Assembly (NCBI RefSeq): GCF_900100545.1
Contig: NZ_FNDP01000019.1
Coordinates: 1-53,826, forward strand
Direction of reading: 5' to 3'
DNA length: 53,826 nt
DNA from: Pseudobutyrivibrio sp. 49
Lineage (GTDB): Bacteria > Bacillota > Clostridia > Lachnospirales > Lachnospiraceae
Shown in pieces: positions 1 through 7,701 of this stretch. The first letter of the stretch is position 1, and every line of letters begins with the position of its first letter. A program made the position numbers and the translations under genes. The notes beneath the pieces were generated by a model. That model worked only from the letters and a program-made list of their open reading frames with translations, was not told where the DNA came from and made no database searches.

Positions 1-152
1 TCTGGAGAATATTTATCTCTGACCAAATCATAAATAAAAGACCAATCAATAGCTTTATCTATAATTCTGAGAAGATGATCTTGAGGAACCAAGTCATCAG
101 TACATACAAATTCAATCTGCTTTCTAGCCTTCTCGTTTTGTTCTGTAATCAT
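1..152 (-). pseudogene. IS1182-type transposase, N-terminal part (cut by window edge)
   Basis: The minus strand from an ATG at 152 reads about 50 codons beginning MITEQNEKARKQIEF, followed by DLVPQDHLLRIID and AIDWSFIYDLV. This is the usual N-terminus of IS1182/IS5-like (DUF772) transposases, where the residues precede the helical DNA-binding part. A ribosome binding site (AAGGGG) lies 7-9 bases before the ATG and a TATAAT-like box about 30 bases upstream (near 180-190). The reading frame is open to the edge of the window, so I cannot tell whether the element is complete. Its presence marks the left end of the window as mobile-element territory. Confidence 0.72.
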
Positions 153-254
153 TATTCTAACCCCTTATTTTGATAGTATTATTATACCAAAAAAGAGGCG
201 AAAAAGCTTGTAAAATCAAGGTTTCTTTAGACTTTAGAAGGACTAAAAATGAAA

Positions 255-280
255 GAACTGGAGTCCGCAGACTCCAGTTC
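255..280 (-). terminator. 11-bp perfect hairpin, first of three in tandem
   Basis: Arms GAACTGGAGTC (255-265) and GACTCCAGTTC (270-280) are perfect complements around the loop CGCA. On the minus strand the stem is followed by a T-rich run (TTTCATTTTT). It could be a second terminator behind the gene at 381-1742. Confidence 0.55.
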
Positions 281-288
281 CTCCTTAT

Positions 289-320
289 AAAAAAGAAAAG
301 GTCGCGGCGAAAGCCGCGAC
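289..320 (-). terminator. Rho-independent terminator of the secreted repeat protein
   Basis: Arms GTCGCGGC (301-308) and GCCGCGAC (313-320) enclose a GAAA loop. Read on the minus strand, the GC-rich stem is followed by CTTTTCTTTTTT. This is a textbook intrinsic terminator located 60-90 bases past the stop of the minus-strand gene that ends at 381. Confidence 0.75.
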
Positions 321-337
321 ACTTTGTCTACAGTCTG

Positions 338-359
338 AGCAGGTAATTGCTTACCTGCT
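338..359. repeat. 9-bp hairpin between stop codon and terminator
   Basis: Arms AGCAGGTAA (338-346) and TTACCTGCT (351-359) enclose TTGC. There is no T-run on either side, so it is not itself a terminator. It may stabilise the 3' end of the mRNA of the upstream gene. Confidence 0.5.
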
Positions 360-380
360 GTCTTTACTTTATACCATTAA

Positions 381-1742
381 TTAATCAACTAAATGTGAGC
401 TAGACCAGTAGTATGATCCTGTCTCTTCGTTATAAACACCTATAGTTAAATCTGTGACATTACCTTCTGTTTCTGCTCCTATACAAACAGTGTATTCTGT
501 ATCAGCAGTTCCCTTTGGATCTACATCAATCCAGCCATTTTGGCCTCCGCTTAACCCTGTAACTGCCTTAACTTCGTCACGATAAGCATCAGTTAATGGA
601 GTTGTAGGCTGCTCAGAAAGTAAAGTAACATTGCCGCTCTGGTCTTTGGTTCCATCTATATACCAAAGTGTAGAGTTTATGTTTCCATTCATACTAGTAC
701 CGTTCACACCTGCTGATGGACTATCTTTTACTGATATGATATTTCCAGATTCCTGTTCATTTACTGCAGTATAATGATATCTTGCAGGGTTATCTCTGTC
801 ACCACCACTCTTATAATAAATATCGTTCAATGCCTCACTTTGAGTAGCCTGTCCGTTAACTGTATTTTTTACAGTAGTAATCTCATCTACTATCGCATCA
901 GAGTATTGTGTAACATTTACAGAAATTTTTGTTCTATAATCAGCATCTGTTACCTGTACAGAATCAGATGTTGTAAATATTGCCTGGGAATTCTCATCAA
1001 TATGCTGCTGTCTATATACAGCTGTACCAGTTGTATTCTTAAATACATAATAGTAGAGTGTTGAATCTCCAACTTTTATAGTATCAACTGCTTTATATCC
1101 TTTTAGCATTTCCAAATCTTTAGAGCTGCTGAACACAACAGTACCACTTGGAGTATCAACTACTGCCATCTTATGTTCCACATATGCTCGATCTGCTGCC
1201 AAAGCAATTGTTTTGAAGTCTTTTGTACCCAATTTCTCAGAAAGCTGATAAATAGCTGGTGTAATAGAAACTGGCTGTTCACTAAGAGTAGTAACTGTAA
1301 TACCAGCCTCAGCACATGCCTTTACTGTTGTAAGAGTTCTATTCTCAACTAAACCAACCTTAACATAATGTCTGTAATATCTGATGATATCAAGTCCAAA
1401 TGCTTCCCTTACATCAGAATATGCACTTGCATAAGCTGCAGGATCAAAGTTTTCATTGCATGTACGTCCTTCAAAGATACCATACTTATAGAAATGCTCG
1501 AATAACTTTTCTGGGTCTGTGCCAATCAGCTTAACAATGTCTGGATTAGCTTCCATATAGTATTCTAAATCAAATAAGCCTCTTAAAAGAGTTATGTCAT
1601 CTTTTGTTACTGTTCCGTAATTTACCTCTTCAGCATTTGTTGCCTGTGTAAGGCCTTCTGCATGAGAAACAATTGTTGGGGTAGCAATGCCACCTACTAC
1701 AACTACAGACAATGCAACAGCTAAAAACTTCTTCATGTTCAT
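381..1742 (-). CDS. Secreted protein with two NPD/YG-type repeats, function unknown
   Basis: The 453-residue product begins with a clear Sec signal peptide (MNMKKF, hydrophobic core to residue 21, cleavage probably after SHA near 28). Residues 57-94 and 99-137 are two copies of a degenerate repeat of the form FDxxYYxxxNPD...Y(K)YGxxEGR. Such repeats occur in several secreted Lachnospiraceae proteins, sometimes near cell-wall or glycan-binding modules. The rest (140-453) is Thr/Ser/Asn-rich with no motif I recognise. The start at 1742 is supported by AAGGAGG six bases upstream. The gene is monocistronic, with three hairpins downstream. A surface or extracellular role is likely; an enzymatic function is not evident. 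Confidence 0.7.
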   Translation of the reverse strand: MNMKKFLAVALSVVVVGGIATPTIVSHAEGLTQATNAEEVNYGTVTKDDITLLRGLFDLEYYMEANPDIVKLIGTDPEKLFEHFYKYGIFEGRTCNENFDPAAYASAYSDVREAFGLDIIRYYRHYVKVGLVENRTLTTVKACAEAGITVTTLSEQPVSITPAIYQLSEKLGTKDFKTIALAADRAYVEHKMAVVDTPSGTVVFSSSKDLEMLKGYKAVDTIKVGDSTLYYYVFKNTTGTAVYRQQHIDENSQAIFTTSDSVQVTDADYRTKISVNVTQYSDAIVDEITTVKNTVNGQATQSEALNDIYYKSGGDRDNPARYHYTAVNEQESGNIISVKDSPSAGVNGTSMNGNINSTLWYIDGTKDQSGNVTLLSEQPTTPLTDAYRDEVKAVTGLSGGQNGWIDVDPKGTADTEYTVCIGAETEGNVTDLTIGVYNEETGSYYWSSSHLVD

Positions 1743-1862
1743 TTCATACCTCCTTGAACATATCTCCCAACTGTTACAGATAATACCCCCCCGTCATCAA
1801 ATTTTCAATATATAACCTGCAAACAAAAATGAACAATTTGTGTATTGATTAAAAATTCGTGT

Positions 1863-1901
1863 AAAAAAAGACAGTAGATAACTATTCATTACCTACTGTC
1901 T
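1863..1901 (-). terminator. Terminator of the GH16 gene
   Basis: Nine-base arms (1869-1877 and 1893-1901), extended by three further pairs after one mismatch, are followed on the minus strand by seven T residues. It sits 40 bases beyond the stop of the gene ending at 1943. Confidence 0.8.
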
Positions 1902-1942
1902 AAAAGAATGGGGTTTATTAGGTTTTACGATTTATAAAAGGG

Positions 1943-4900
1943 TTATGGAAAAAGCTTGAATATCCAGTCAATAACTTTCTTAACTATCTTAACAACTACC
2001 TTTACCACCTTCTTCACTACTGTGATAACCTGCTCAGGTGTTGGAGCTGGCTTTGGTGTAGGCTTTACTTCTGGGGTAGGTGTTGGTGTAGGTGTTACTA
2101 CTGGTGTTGGAGTTGGTGTTGGCTCAACAACTGGTGCTGGATCTTCACCTGGAGCTGGAGCAGGAGCTGGTGTTGGCTCTTCTGGCTCAGGATCTGATGG
2201 GTTACTTGGTGATGGTGCAACAGGAGTTGGATCAGAAGGATCTGTTGGCTCATCGACCTCTACCTCAACTAACTCAATATCATCAATATAAACATCGTGC
2301 TTTTCTGTAATTCTAATTCCGTCAACAGAACCCATTGTGATGTTGAATCTTGTGTTAGGGTCTGTCTCATTCTCCATTGTGAATGTGTGTGTAAATGTCT
2401 TCCACTCTGGACCTATTTCTACAGAGCCTGTGCCGCTGTAGTTTGTCCAGTTTCCTTCAAATTCCTGGAGTGAGTACTTGATTACTCTTTCAATAGAAGA
2501 CTTAGCTCTGAATGAAACCTTATATGTCTTGCCCTTCTCAAGATTTACTCCATCCTGATTGAGCTGTACATACCAACAGTTGTCATCTGTATCAGCAACT
2601 GTATCCTCGATTGTCATAGCGAATGTGTTGTCGTTGCCATTCATGTTGTCGATAACGTAATTCGCATTTACGGAATCATAGATGTATGGGCTGAAGCCTG
2701 CAATGCCTGCATTGAATGAACCATTCTTGATAAGAGCTGCTTCTGTGAAGAATACATTATCAAGATAATATGTGCCCGGCTTTGTAAAGCGAAGCTCTAC
2801 ATTTGAATCTGCACGGTCAAGGTTCTTCTCTACTACAACCTTCTTTGCAAAGTGCTTAAGTGAATCTGTAAGCTCAGGTGTTACGTCATGTCCTGCAACC
2901 TCTATAGTAATACCGTCTGATGCTCCATCCTCTGTATAAGCATCAAAGCTGATTTCGTACTGACCAGCTGAGATTGGTGAAAGCTCACCCTGGCTGATTA
3001 CGATTGGCTTCTTTGCTGATGTGCCCTTAGGTGCAACCACCTTGAGCATACGTGAATTCTTCTTATTTGTAACTGAAACTGCATCCTTGTTCTTGTCATC
3101 AATATCCCAATATCCAAGTCTGCCTTCGCCCTGATCAAATCCACCGTTGTAGATGTAGTTTCCATCTGAACGAATTTCCTTTAAATCTCCATCATCAACT
3201 GTCTCGCCTGACTTATGAACAAGCTTAACATTTGAAATAGTAACAGGTGCTGTTGACTTCTGCTTTCCAAGGTTGAACTCAAGTGCTGTGTTAGGATCAG
3301 TCTTGTCATTCATTGTAAATGTGTATGTGTAAGACTGCTTCTTTGGGCCAACCTTTACAGATGTATCCTGCATGTAACGTGTCCATCCTCTGTCTGGACC
3401 TTCAACGTCAACAATGATTTCTCTCTCTTCATCTGCTACAGCATCGAAAGTAAGCTCATACTCCCAACCCTTGTACATTGGGATGCCAGCCTGTTTAAGC
3501 TGTACACTGTGATTCTGCGAACCAACATCAGATGGTGTAATCTTAATCTTGTTGTTCTTTACTTTGTATGTAGTGTCCTTTGCATCGCTTTCAAGATGAA
3601 GAACCCAATTATCCTTGTCAGCATCCTCTGCTCCATCAAAAGCGATATCCTTTGAGAAATCACCATTGATTACATAGTTGCCTTCTTCATCTGGCTCTCT
3701 GTAAGTTACAGGCTCCTTCTCAGGACGCTTGCACTTAGCTTCTTCCTTGGCATACTCTTCTTCTGACTTCTGATATACACGAACGTAATCAACATCGTAG
3801 CTATCATCATTCATGTGCTCATATACATCATCAGTAGGATATCCTACCCAGCTACCACCTACCGCAAGGTTTAAGATAACGTAGAAATCCTGATCGAATG
3901 GGGCTGGATAAGTGAGCTGGCTTGCCTCATCTGCGCCTGTGTACCAGTCGTTAGTTGTGTAAACCTGCTCATCATCCACGAACCATGTAATCTTTCCTGG
4001 CTCCCAATCCATTCTGAATACATGATACTCATCAGCGAAGTCATTCTCCCTCAATGTCTTGCTGCCCTGATTCTCCTTATGACCACTTCCCGCACTGTAA
4101 CCATAATGAATTGTATGATAAGACTTTGATGTATCCTGGCCCATTACCTCCATAATGTCGATCTCGCCACATTTTGGCCACTGGCCGTAAAGTCCTTCAT
4201 CTGTTGCCATGAGCCAGAATGCTGGTAAGTATCCCTTTCCTGAAGGAACCTTTGCTCTGGCCTCGAATCTACCGTATGTAAAATCGTGCTTATTCTGTGT
4301 TGTGATACGTCCAGAAGTGATTTCTCTCTTACCAGATGATGTAGCACCACCTGCTAAAGCAGAACCCTCGATAGTAGCTGTTGTTCCGCCGTACCATGCC
4401 CATCCGTTGTCTGGATCAAGCACGCTGACTTCTACACCTCTGTCTGCTGATGCTGCTGCATCCATTGAGAATGAATAGTGATGATCCTTCTTCAGCTCTA
4501 CGCCTGACTGCTGAAGCTGGATGTGCCAGTTCTCATCACCAGAATTCTTAATCTCGATTACTGCCTTGCCATCCTCGAATGAGCAAGAGCCCTCTCCTGG
4601 GCTTGTAAATCCACAGTTCCACTCGCCGTTCTTGAAATCTCTGTCTGAAAGAACTTCAACATCATCTGTTGTATCTACAAGTGAAATGTTTGAAACCTTA
4701 ACTGTAGCTGGTGCTACGCCTGCATCTCCAAGAGATGAAATCTTACCGAAATTTACTTGAAGAGCAATACTGCGTGAATCCTCTGCACTAAAATCAAAAT
4801 CAAACGAAACATTTGTAATCTTCTCCTCTGCTGTCTCCTCATCAACTTCACCTGAAGTCTCTGTCTCAGTTACATGTGGCTTTAATGATAACTTTCCGTT

Positions 4901-5170
4901 TTTAACCTCGATGTTTCCCTCATCAAGAGCTGTGTATCTCTGAAGCTCTGAGTTTACCCAGCCTGGCTCGTGCTGCTCTACGTTCCAGTCTGATGTGTTA
5001 AGTGAATCCCCCTCGAACTCGTCATTCCAAACAAGACTATAGCCTTCATCGGAATACTTGTCGGCGAAGGAATTACTTGATTTTGCCTGTACCCCCATTG
5101 GCACGCTTGTCACAGCCATAGCAGCTGACATTGCCAATGCAACGGCATTAAACCATTTTCCCTTTTTCAT
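1943..5170 (-). CDS. Secreted multimodular GH16 beta-1,3-glucanase (laminarinase-like) with CBM4/9-like modules
   Basis: The product has 1075 residues: signal peptide 1-29, then a GH16 catalytic domain whose N-terminal strands (42-100) are separated from the rest (281-467) by an insert. The active-site motif GEIDIMEVMG gives E336 as nucleophile, D338, and E341 as acid/base. This is the ExDxxE form of laminarinases rather than the ExDxE form of lichenases. CBM4/9-like modules follow at about 498-652, 670-808 (divergent) and 812-970. A Pro/Thr/Glu linker (971-1047) leads to a Lys/Val-rich hydrophobic helix (1048-1075). The insert at 118-270 matches the same CBM family with its two halves in swapped order. 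SD AAAGGAGG precedes the ATG by about 13 bases. It is likely extracellular or surface-bound and acts on beta-glucan. Substrate preference is inferred. Confidence 0.9.
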   Translation of the reverse strand: MKKGKWFNAVALAMSAAMAVTSVPMGVQAKSSNSFADKYSDEGYSLVWNDEFEGDSLNTSDWNVEQHEPGWVNSELQRYTALDEGNIEVKNGKLSLKPHVTETETSGEVDEETAEEKITNVSFDFDFSAEDSRSIALQVNFGKISSLGDAGVAPATVKVSNISLVDTTDDVEVLSDRDFKNGEWNCGFTSPGEGSCSFEDGKAVIEIKNSGDENWHIQLQQSGVELKKDHHYSFSMDAAASADRGVEVSVLDPDNGWAWYGGTTATIEGSALAGGATSSGKREITSGRITTQNKHDFTYGRFEARAKVPSGKGYLPAFWLMATDEGLYGQWPKCGEIDIMEVMGQDTSKSYHTIHYGYSAGSGHKENQGSKTLRENDFADEYHVFRMDWEPGKITWFVDDEQVYTTNDWYTGADEASQLTYPAPFDQDFYVILNLAVGGSWVGYPTDDVYEHMNDDSYDVDYVRVYQKSEEEYAKEEAKCKRPEKEPVTYREPDEEGNYVINGDFSKDIAFDGAEDADKDNWVLHLESDAKDTTYKVKNNKIKITPSDVGSQNHSVQLKQAGIPMYKGWEYELTFDAVADEEREIIVDVEGPDRGWTRYMQDTSVKVGPKKQSYTYTFTMNDKTDPNTALEFNLGKQKSTAPVTISNVKLVHKSGETVDDGDLKEIRSDGNYIYNGGFDQGEGRLGYWDIDDKNKDAVSVTNKKNSRMLKVVAPKGTSAKKPIVISQGELSPISAGQYEISFDAYTEDGASDGITIEVAGHDVTPELTDSLKHFAKKVVVEKNLDRADSNVELRFTKPGTYYLDNVFFTEAALIKNGSFNAGIAGFSPYIYDSVNANYVIDNMNGNDNTFAMTIEDTVADTDDNCWYVQLNQDGVNLEKGKTYKVSFRAKSSIERVIKYSLQEFEGNWTNYSGTGSVEIGPEWKTFTHTFTMENETDPNTRFNITMGSVDGIRITEKHDVYIDDIELVEVEVDEPTDPSDPTPVAPSPSNPSDPEPEEPTPAPAPAPGEDPAPVVEPTPTPTPVVTPTPTPTPEVKPTPKPAPTPEQVITVVKKVVKVVVKIVKKVIDWIFKLFP

Positions 5171-5228
5171 GCCATTTTCTCCTCCTTTAACATGACTATG
5201 TTTATAGCTTAGGAGAATCTATATCAAA

Positions 5229-5258
5229 TTTATATCGAAATTAGATATTTTTTATCAA
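5229..5258 (-). promoter_or_regulatory. Predicted promoter of the GH16 gene
   Basis: On the minus strand, TTGATA (5258-5253) and TATAAA (5234-5229) are separated by 18 bases, about 60 bases before the start codon. This is a sequence match only. Confidence 0.45.
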
Positions 5259-5315
5259 ATCCATTCAAAGCATTTTTCACAAAAATAAAGACCTGTGGCT
5301 ATGCAATAATTCTAA

Positions 5316-5324
5316 TGGTATAAT
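5316..5324 (+). promoter_or_regulatory. Extended -10 promoter of the HAD phosphatase gene
   Basis: TGG-TATAAT (5316-5324) is an extended -10 element 29 bases before the ATG at 5353. No good -35 box is visible, as is usual for extended -10 promoters. Confidence 0.5.
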
Positions 5325-5352
5325 CAATCTAATTAATTTGGGAGGAAGAAAA

Positions 5353-5952
5353 ATGATTAAAACTATTATTTTTGATATCGGTGGTGTCCTAATTGGATAC
5401 GATTGGACTATGTATATGATGAAGCTTTTCAACAACGACGAGGCTCTTGTTGCAAAACTGAAAGAGAATATTTTTAGAGATTGGAATGAAGTAGACAGAG
5501 GCGTACTTTCAGAAGATGAGCTTCTTGCATTATTTACAAAAGATATTCCTGAATTAAAGAATGAAGTGAAGCTTTTCTGGGATAATCTTGGTGATGCTTT
5601 ATGGCAGTACGATTTTACAAAGGACTGGCTCCACGACCTTAAGAGCAGAGGCTACCAGCTTTTATTCTTATCAAACTGGTCTCACCATGTAAAAGAATGT
5701 GCACCAAAGCAGCTAGACTTTTTACCAATCCTTGACGGTGGTGTTTTCTCTTACAAGGTAAACCTTATTAAACCTGACCATGCAATTTATAAAGAAATTA
5801 TCAAGCAGTACAATCTCGTTCCTGAGGAGTGTGTTTTCCTTGATGACAGACTTGATAACTGCGAAGCTGCAAAGGAATGTGGCATGAGCGCAGTGCAGGT
5901 AGTTAATCATGAGATTGCTGTGGAGAATTTGGAGAAGCTACTTACAAAATAA
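5353..5952 (+). CDS. HAD-superfamily hydrolase, YihX-like (subfamily IA)
   Basis: The 199-residue product is a Rossmann-fold phosphatase. Motif I is FDIGGVL near residue 8 (first Asp present, second position Gly as in YihX-type members). Motif II is in LLFLSNWS. Motif III is the Lys of LIKPDHAIYKE and motif IV is VFLDDRLDN. The family dephosphorylates sugar phosphates such as glucose-1-phosphate, but the substrate cannot be read from sequence. The open frame extends upstream to a TTG at 5338; the ATG at 5353 is preferred because GGAGGAA (5341-5347) is correctly placed for it. It stands alone, divergent from the GH16 gene. A link to glucan breakdown is possible but only positional. Confidence 0.85.
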   Translation: MIKTIIFDIGGVLIGYDWTMYMMKLFNNDEALVAKLKENIFRDWNEVDRGVLSEDELLALFTKDIPELKNEVKLFWDNLGDALWQYDFTKDWLHDLKSRGYQLLFLSNWSHHVKECAPKQLDFLPILDGGVFSYKVNLIKPDHAIYKEIIKQYNLVPEECVFLDDRLDNCEAAKECGMSAVQVVNHEIAVENLEKLLTK

Positions 5953-6035
5953 AATATCTTTGTCGTGTGACACAACTGTGATAATCCAATTGATATTATT
6001 ACTCCAGACTATAATGAACAATAAAGAAGAACAAG

Positions 6036-6518
6036 ATGAATATCAAAAATTATCTTATCGTTGGAACTATTACTTTAACTGCAGCTTTTGGATTTATTGG
6101 CTGTGGAAATTCTAGCCAGTCTGCTGACACATTAACACTTATGGATGTTAGTGAAGATGGCAAGACTCTATATGCAAACTTTGATAAAACAGATATTGGA
6201 ACTGCTGCTGGCAGCGGCGTTACTATTGATGAGGGTGAGTATCTTATTATTGATAGTAGGATCACAGAAGGTGCTGTACACGTAAAAGTTACAGCTGGCG
6301 GTGATGATATAAACGAAGTACCATCATCTGATAATCCAGCTACTATAGACTATGAATTCTCAACGGTTGGAACTACTGAATACCAGGAAATCGCCCCTGG
6401 AAGTTATACTGTATTCGCAAGAATAATCATTAATTACATGTGCTACTTTTATTCATATTCCAAGTTGTTTTCTTCACACCACTCTATAGCTTTTCTTTTA
6501 TTGGCCTCGTCTCTGTAG
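6036..6518 (+). CDS. Small secreted lipoprotein, probably 3'-truncated
   Basis: The N-terminus MNIKNYLIVGTITLTAAFGFIGCGN has a lipobox-type Cys, so the protein should be lipid-anchored. Residues 25-130 resemble small Lachnospiraceae lipoproteins that end with a beta-strand module of the form APG(S/D)YTV...(ATGT). Here the homologous part stops at GSYTVFARI (about 6425). The last 30 residues are hydrophobic and unrelated in character, and their codons overlap the 3' end of the oppositely oriented gene at 6449. I read this as loss of the natural C-terminus at a recombination junction. The start is the ATG after the weak SD AGAAGAA. The protein may or may not still be functional. Confidence 0.6.
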   Translation: MNIKNYLIVGTITLTAAFGFIGCGNSSQSADTLTLMDVSEDGKTLYANFDKTDIGTAAGSGVTIDEGEYLIIDSRITEGAVHVKVTAGGDDINEVPSSDNPATIDYEFSTVGTTEYQEIAPGSYTVFARIIINYMCYFYSYSKLFSSHHSIAFLLLASSL

Positions 6519-6856
6519 TTGTACCACTCATCGTCAATACCAAGCCTATTTACCGTGTCTTTAAACCGTCTGAATGCGCCACGACCTTCAATAGCTACAC
6601 TTAGCATGTCTTTTTCTCTACCAGTTCTGGTATAAACAAAGTCTTCCATTGTGTCATATTCATTAAGGTCACGCTGAGTTGGAAGACGATAAAATCCATG
6701 TTCATCTAGTCTGTCATATATTTCTTCCTGTTCTTCGAAGGTCTGAGCCATATCACTAACCCATTCAATTTTTCCCGTTTCTTTATCCAATAAACACTCA
6801 GAAGATTCATCTTGCATCTCAATAGCTTCGATAATGTCATCTAATTTTACTTTCAT
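6449..6856 (-). CDS. UPF0158 family protein
   Basis: Starting at the ATG at 6856 (AGGAGTT nine bases upstream) the product has 135 residues. MKVKLDDIIEAIEMQDES at the N-terminus, a central EEIYDRLDEHGFYRLPTQ-like segment, and the C-terminal WYNYRDEANKRKAIEWCEENN are characteristic of UPF0158, a small soluble family with no assigned function. The open frame runs upstream to 6973, but those 39 codons overlap the next gene and lack a start signal. It lies 40 bases after the stop of the DUF6904-like gene and is probably cotranscribed with it. No catalytic motif is evident. Confidence 0.75.
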   Translation of the reverse strand: MKVKLDDIIEAIEMQDESSECLLDKETGKIEWVSDMAQTFEEQEEIYDRLDEHGFYRLPTQRDLNEYDTMEDFVYTRTGREKDMLSVAIEGRGAFRRFKDTVNRLGIDDEWYNYRDEANKRKAIEWCEENNLEYE

Positions 6857-6896
6857 TTTTTGTAACTCCTGTAGTAGGTTTTGAAACAAGCCATAT

Positions 6897-7676
6897 TTAC
6901 CATTCTCTTTCATCTGGAAATTCAAGTTTAGGATCATGTACCTCATGTATTGAACATCCATATTCTGCAGCACAAGCTGCTACTTCTCTATGGACTTGGT
7001 AATAGTTATAATCTGGATTTATTATTCTTTTTGCCATAGTTTTTAGTTTTCCAGCTCTCTTCTCTGGCTTGGTTTTAATAAGCGCAATATCCATCTCATC
7101 GATGTATTGGGCAGCGTAGTGAGTATAAGATTCATAAGAACATTGAGTATTTAATACATTTTCAAGACCTACTTCTCCAATGACATCTCCAAGTGCACCC
7201 CAAACTTGACCAACGAAATTTCTTATAGTGGCACAATCTCTTACATACTGATTGTATTCATGATAAATAGGCCAGTTCTCCTTTTCCTTTAACTTCTTGC
7301 CTGTTTTACCATAATATCTCTTAGCATACTCTAATAATTTTTCAGAAGTAGAAGCTACAAACAATGCCTCTGGAAAAAGTATATTTACACTATAATAAAC
7401 AGTCTGCTCCGACATAATCAGTTTATGCCATTTCATAACCTCTCTGTTAAGACCGTTATCTCTTACCAAAATATTCCTGTCTCCCTGATAGGCATGGCGA
7501 ATATCGTAGCATATTCCGAGTAACCTATTACAGCTAGCATAATAAGGATCTGAATAATCCTCTTCTGGCCATATACCTGTTAGCCTGTGAACAGCATCAA
7601 CAACTCCCTCGAAATCATAATAGTCACCTTGAACATTGATTCCGACAAGATGTTCCGTTGGTTTTATTGTGATCAT
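6897..7676 (-). CDS. Hypothetical protein, DUF6904-like
   Basis: This is a soluble protein of 259 residues without signal peptide or membrane segment. The N-terminal IKPTEHLVGINVQGDYYDFEG and the following HRLTG...YDIRHAYQG region look like proteins annotated as DUF6904. The identification is from memory and uncertain. The C-terminal 40 residues (VHREVAACAAEYGCSIHEV) are helical. It is followed by the UPF0158 gene 40 bases later and preceded 25 bases upstream by the stop of the AAA ATPase gene. The three probably form one minus-strand transcription unit. Confidence 0.5.
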   Translation of the reverse strand: MITIKPTEHLVGINVQGDYYDFEGVVDAVHRLTGIWPEEDYSDPYYASCNRLLGICYDIRHAYQGDRNILVRDNGLNREVMKWHKLIMSEQTVYYSVNILFPEALFVASTSEKLLEYAKRYYGKTGKKLKEKENWPIYHEYNQYVRDCATIRNFVGQVWGALGDVIGEVGLENVLNTQCSYESYTHYAAQYIDEMDIALIKTKPEKRAGKLKTMAKRIINPDYNYYQVHREVAACAAEYGCSIHEVHDPKLEFPDEREW

Positions 7677-7701
7677 ACCTTTCTCCCTTTATATACGATA
7701 T

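Noticed and set aside
1956-2310. Plus-strand open frames rich in Gly/Val and Leu opposite the glucanase linker
   Set aside because: They are the complement of the Pro/Thr/Glu-repeat linker, which keeps several frames open; no start signal and low-complexity composition.
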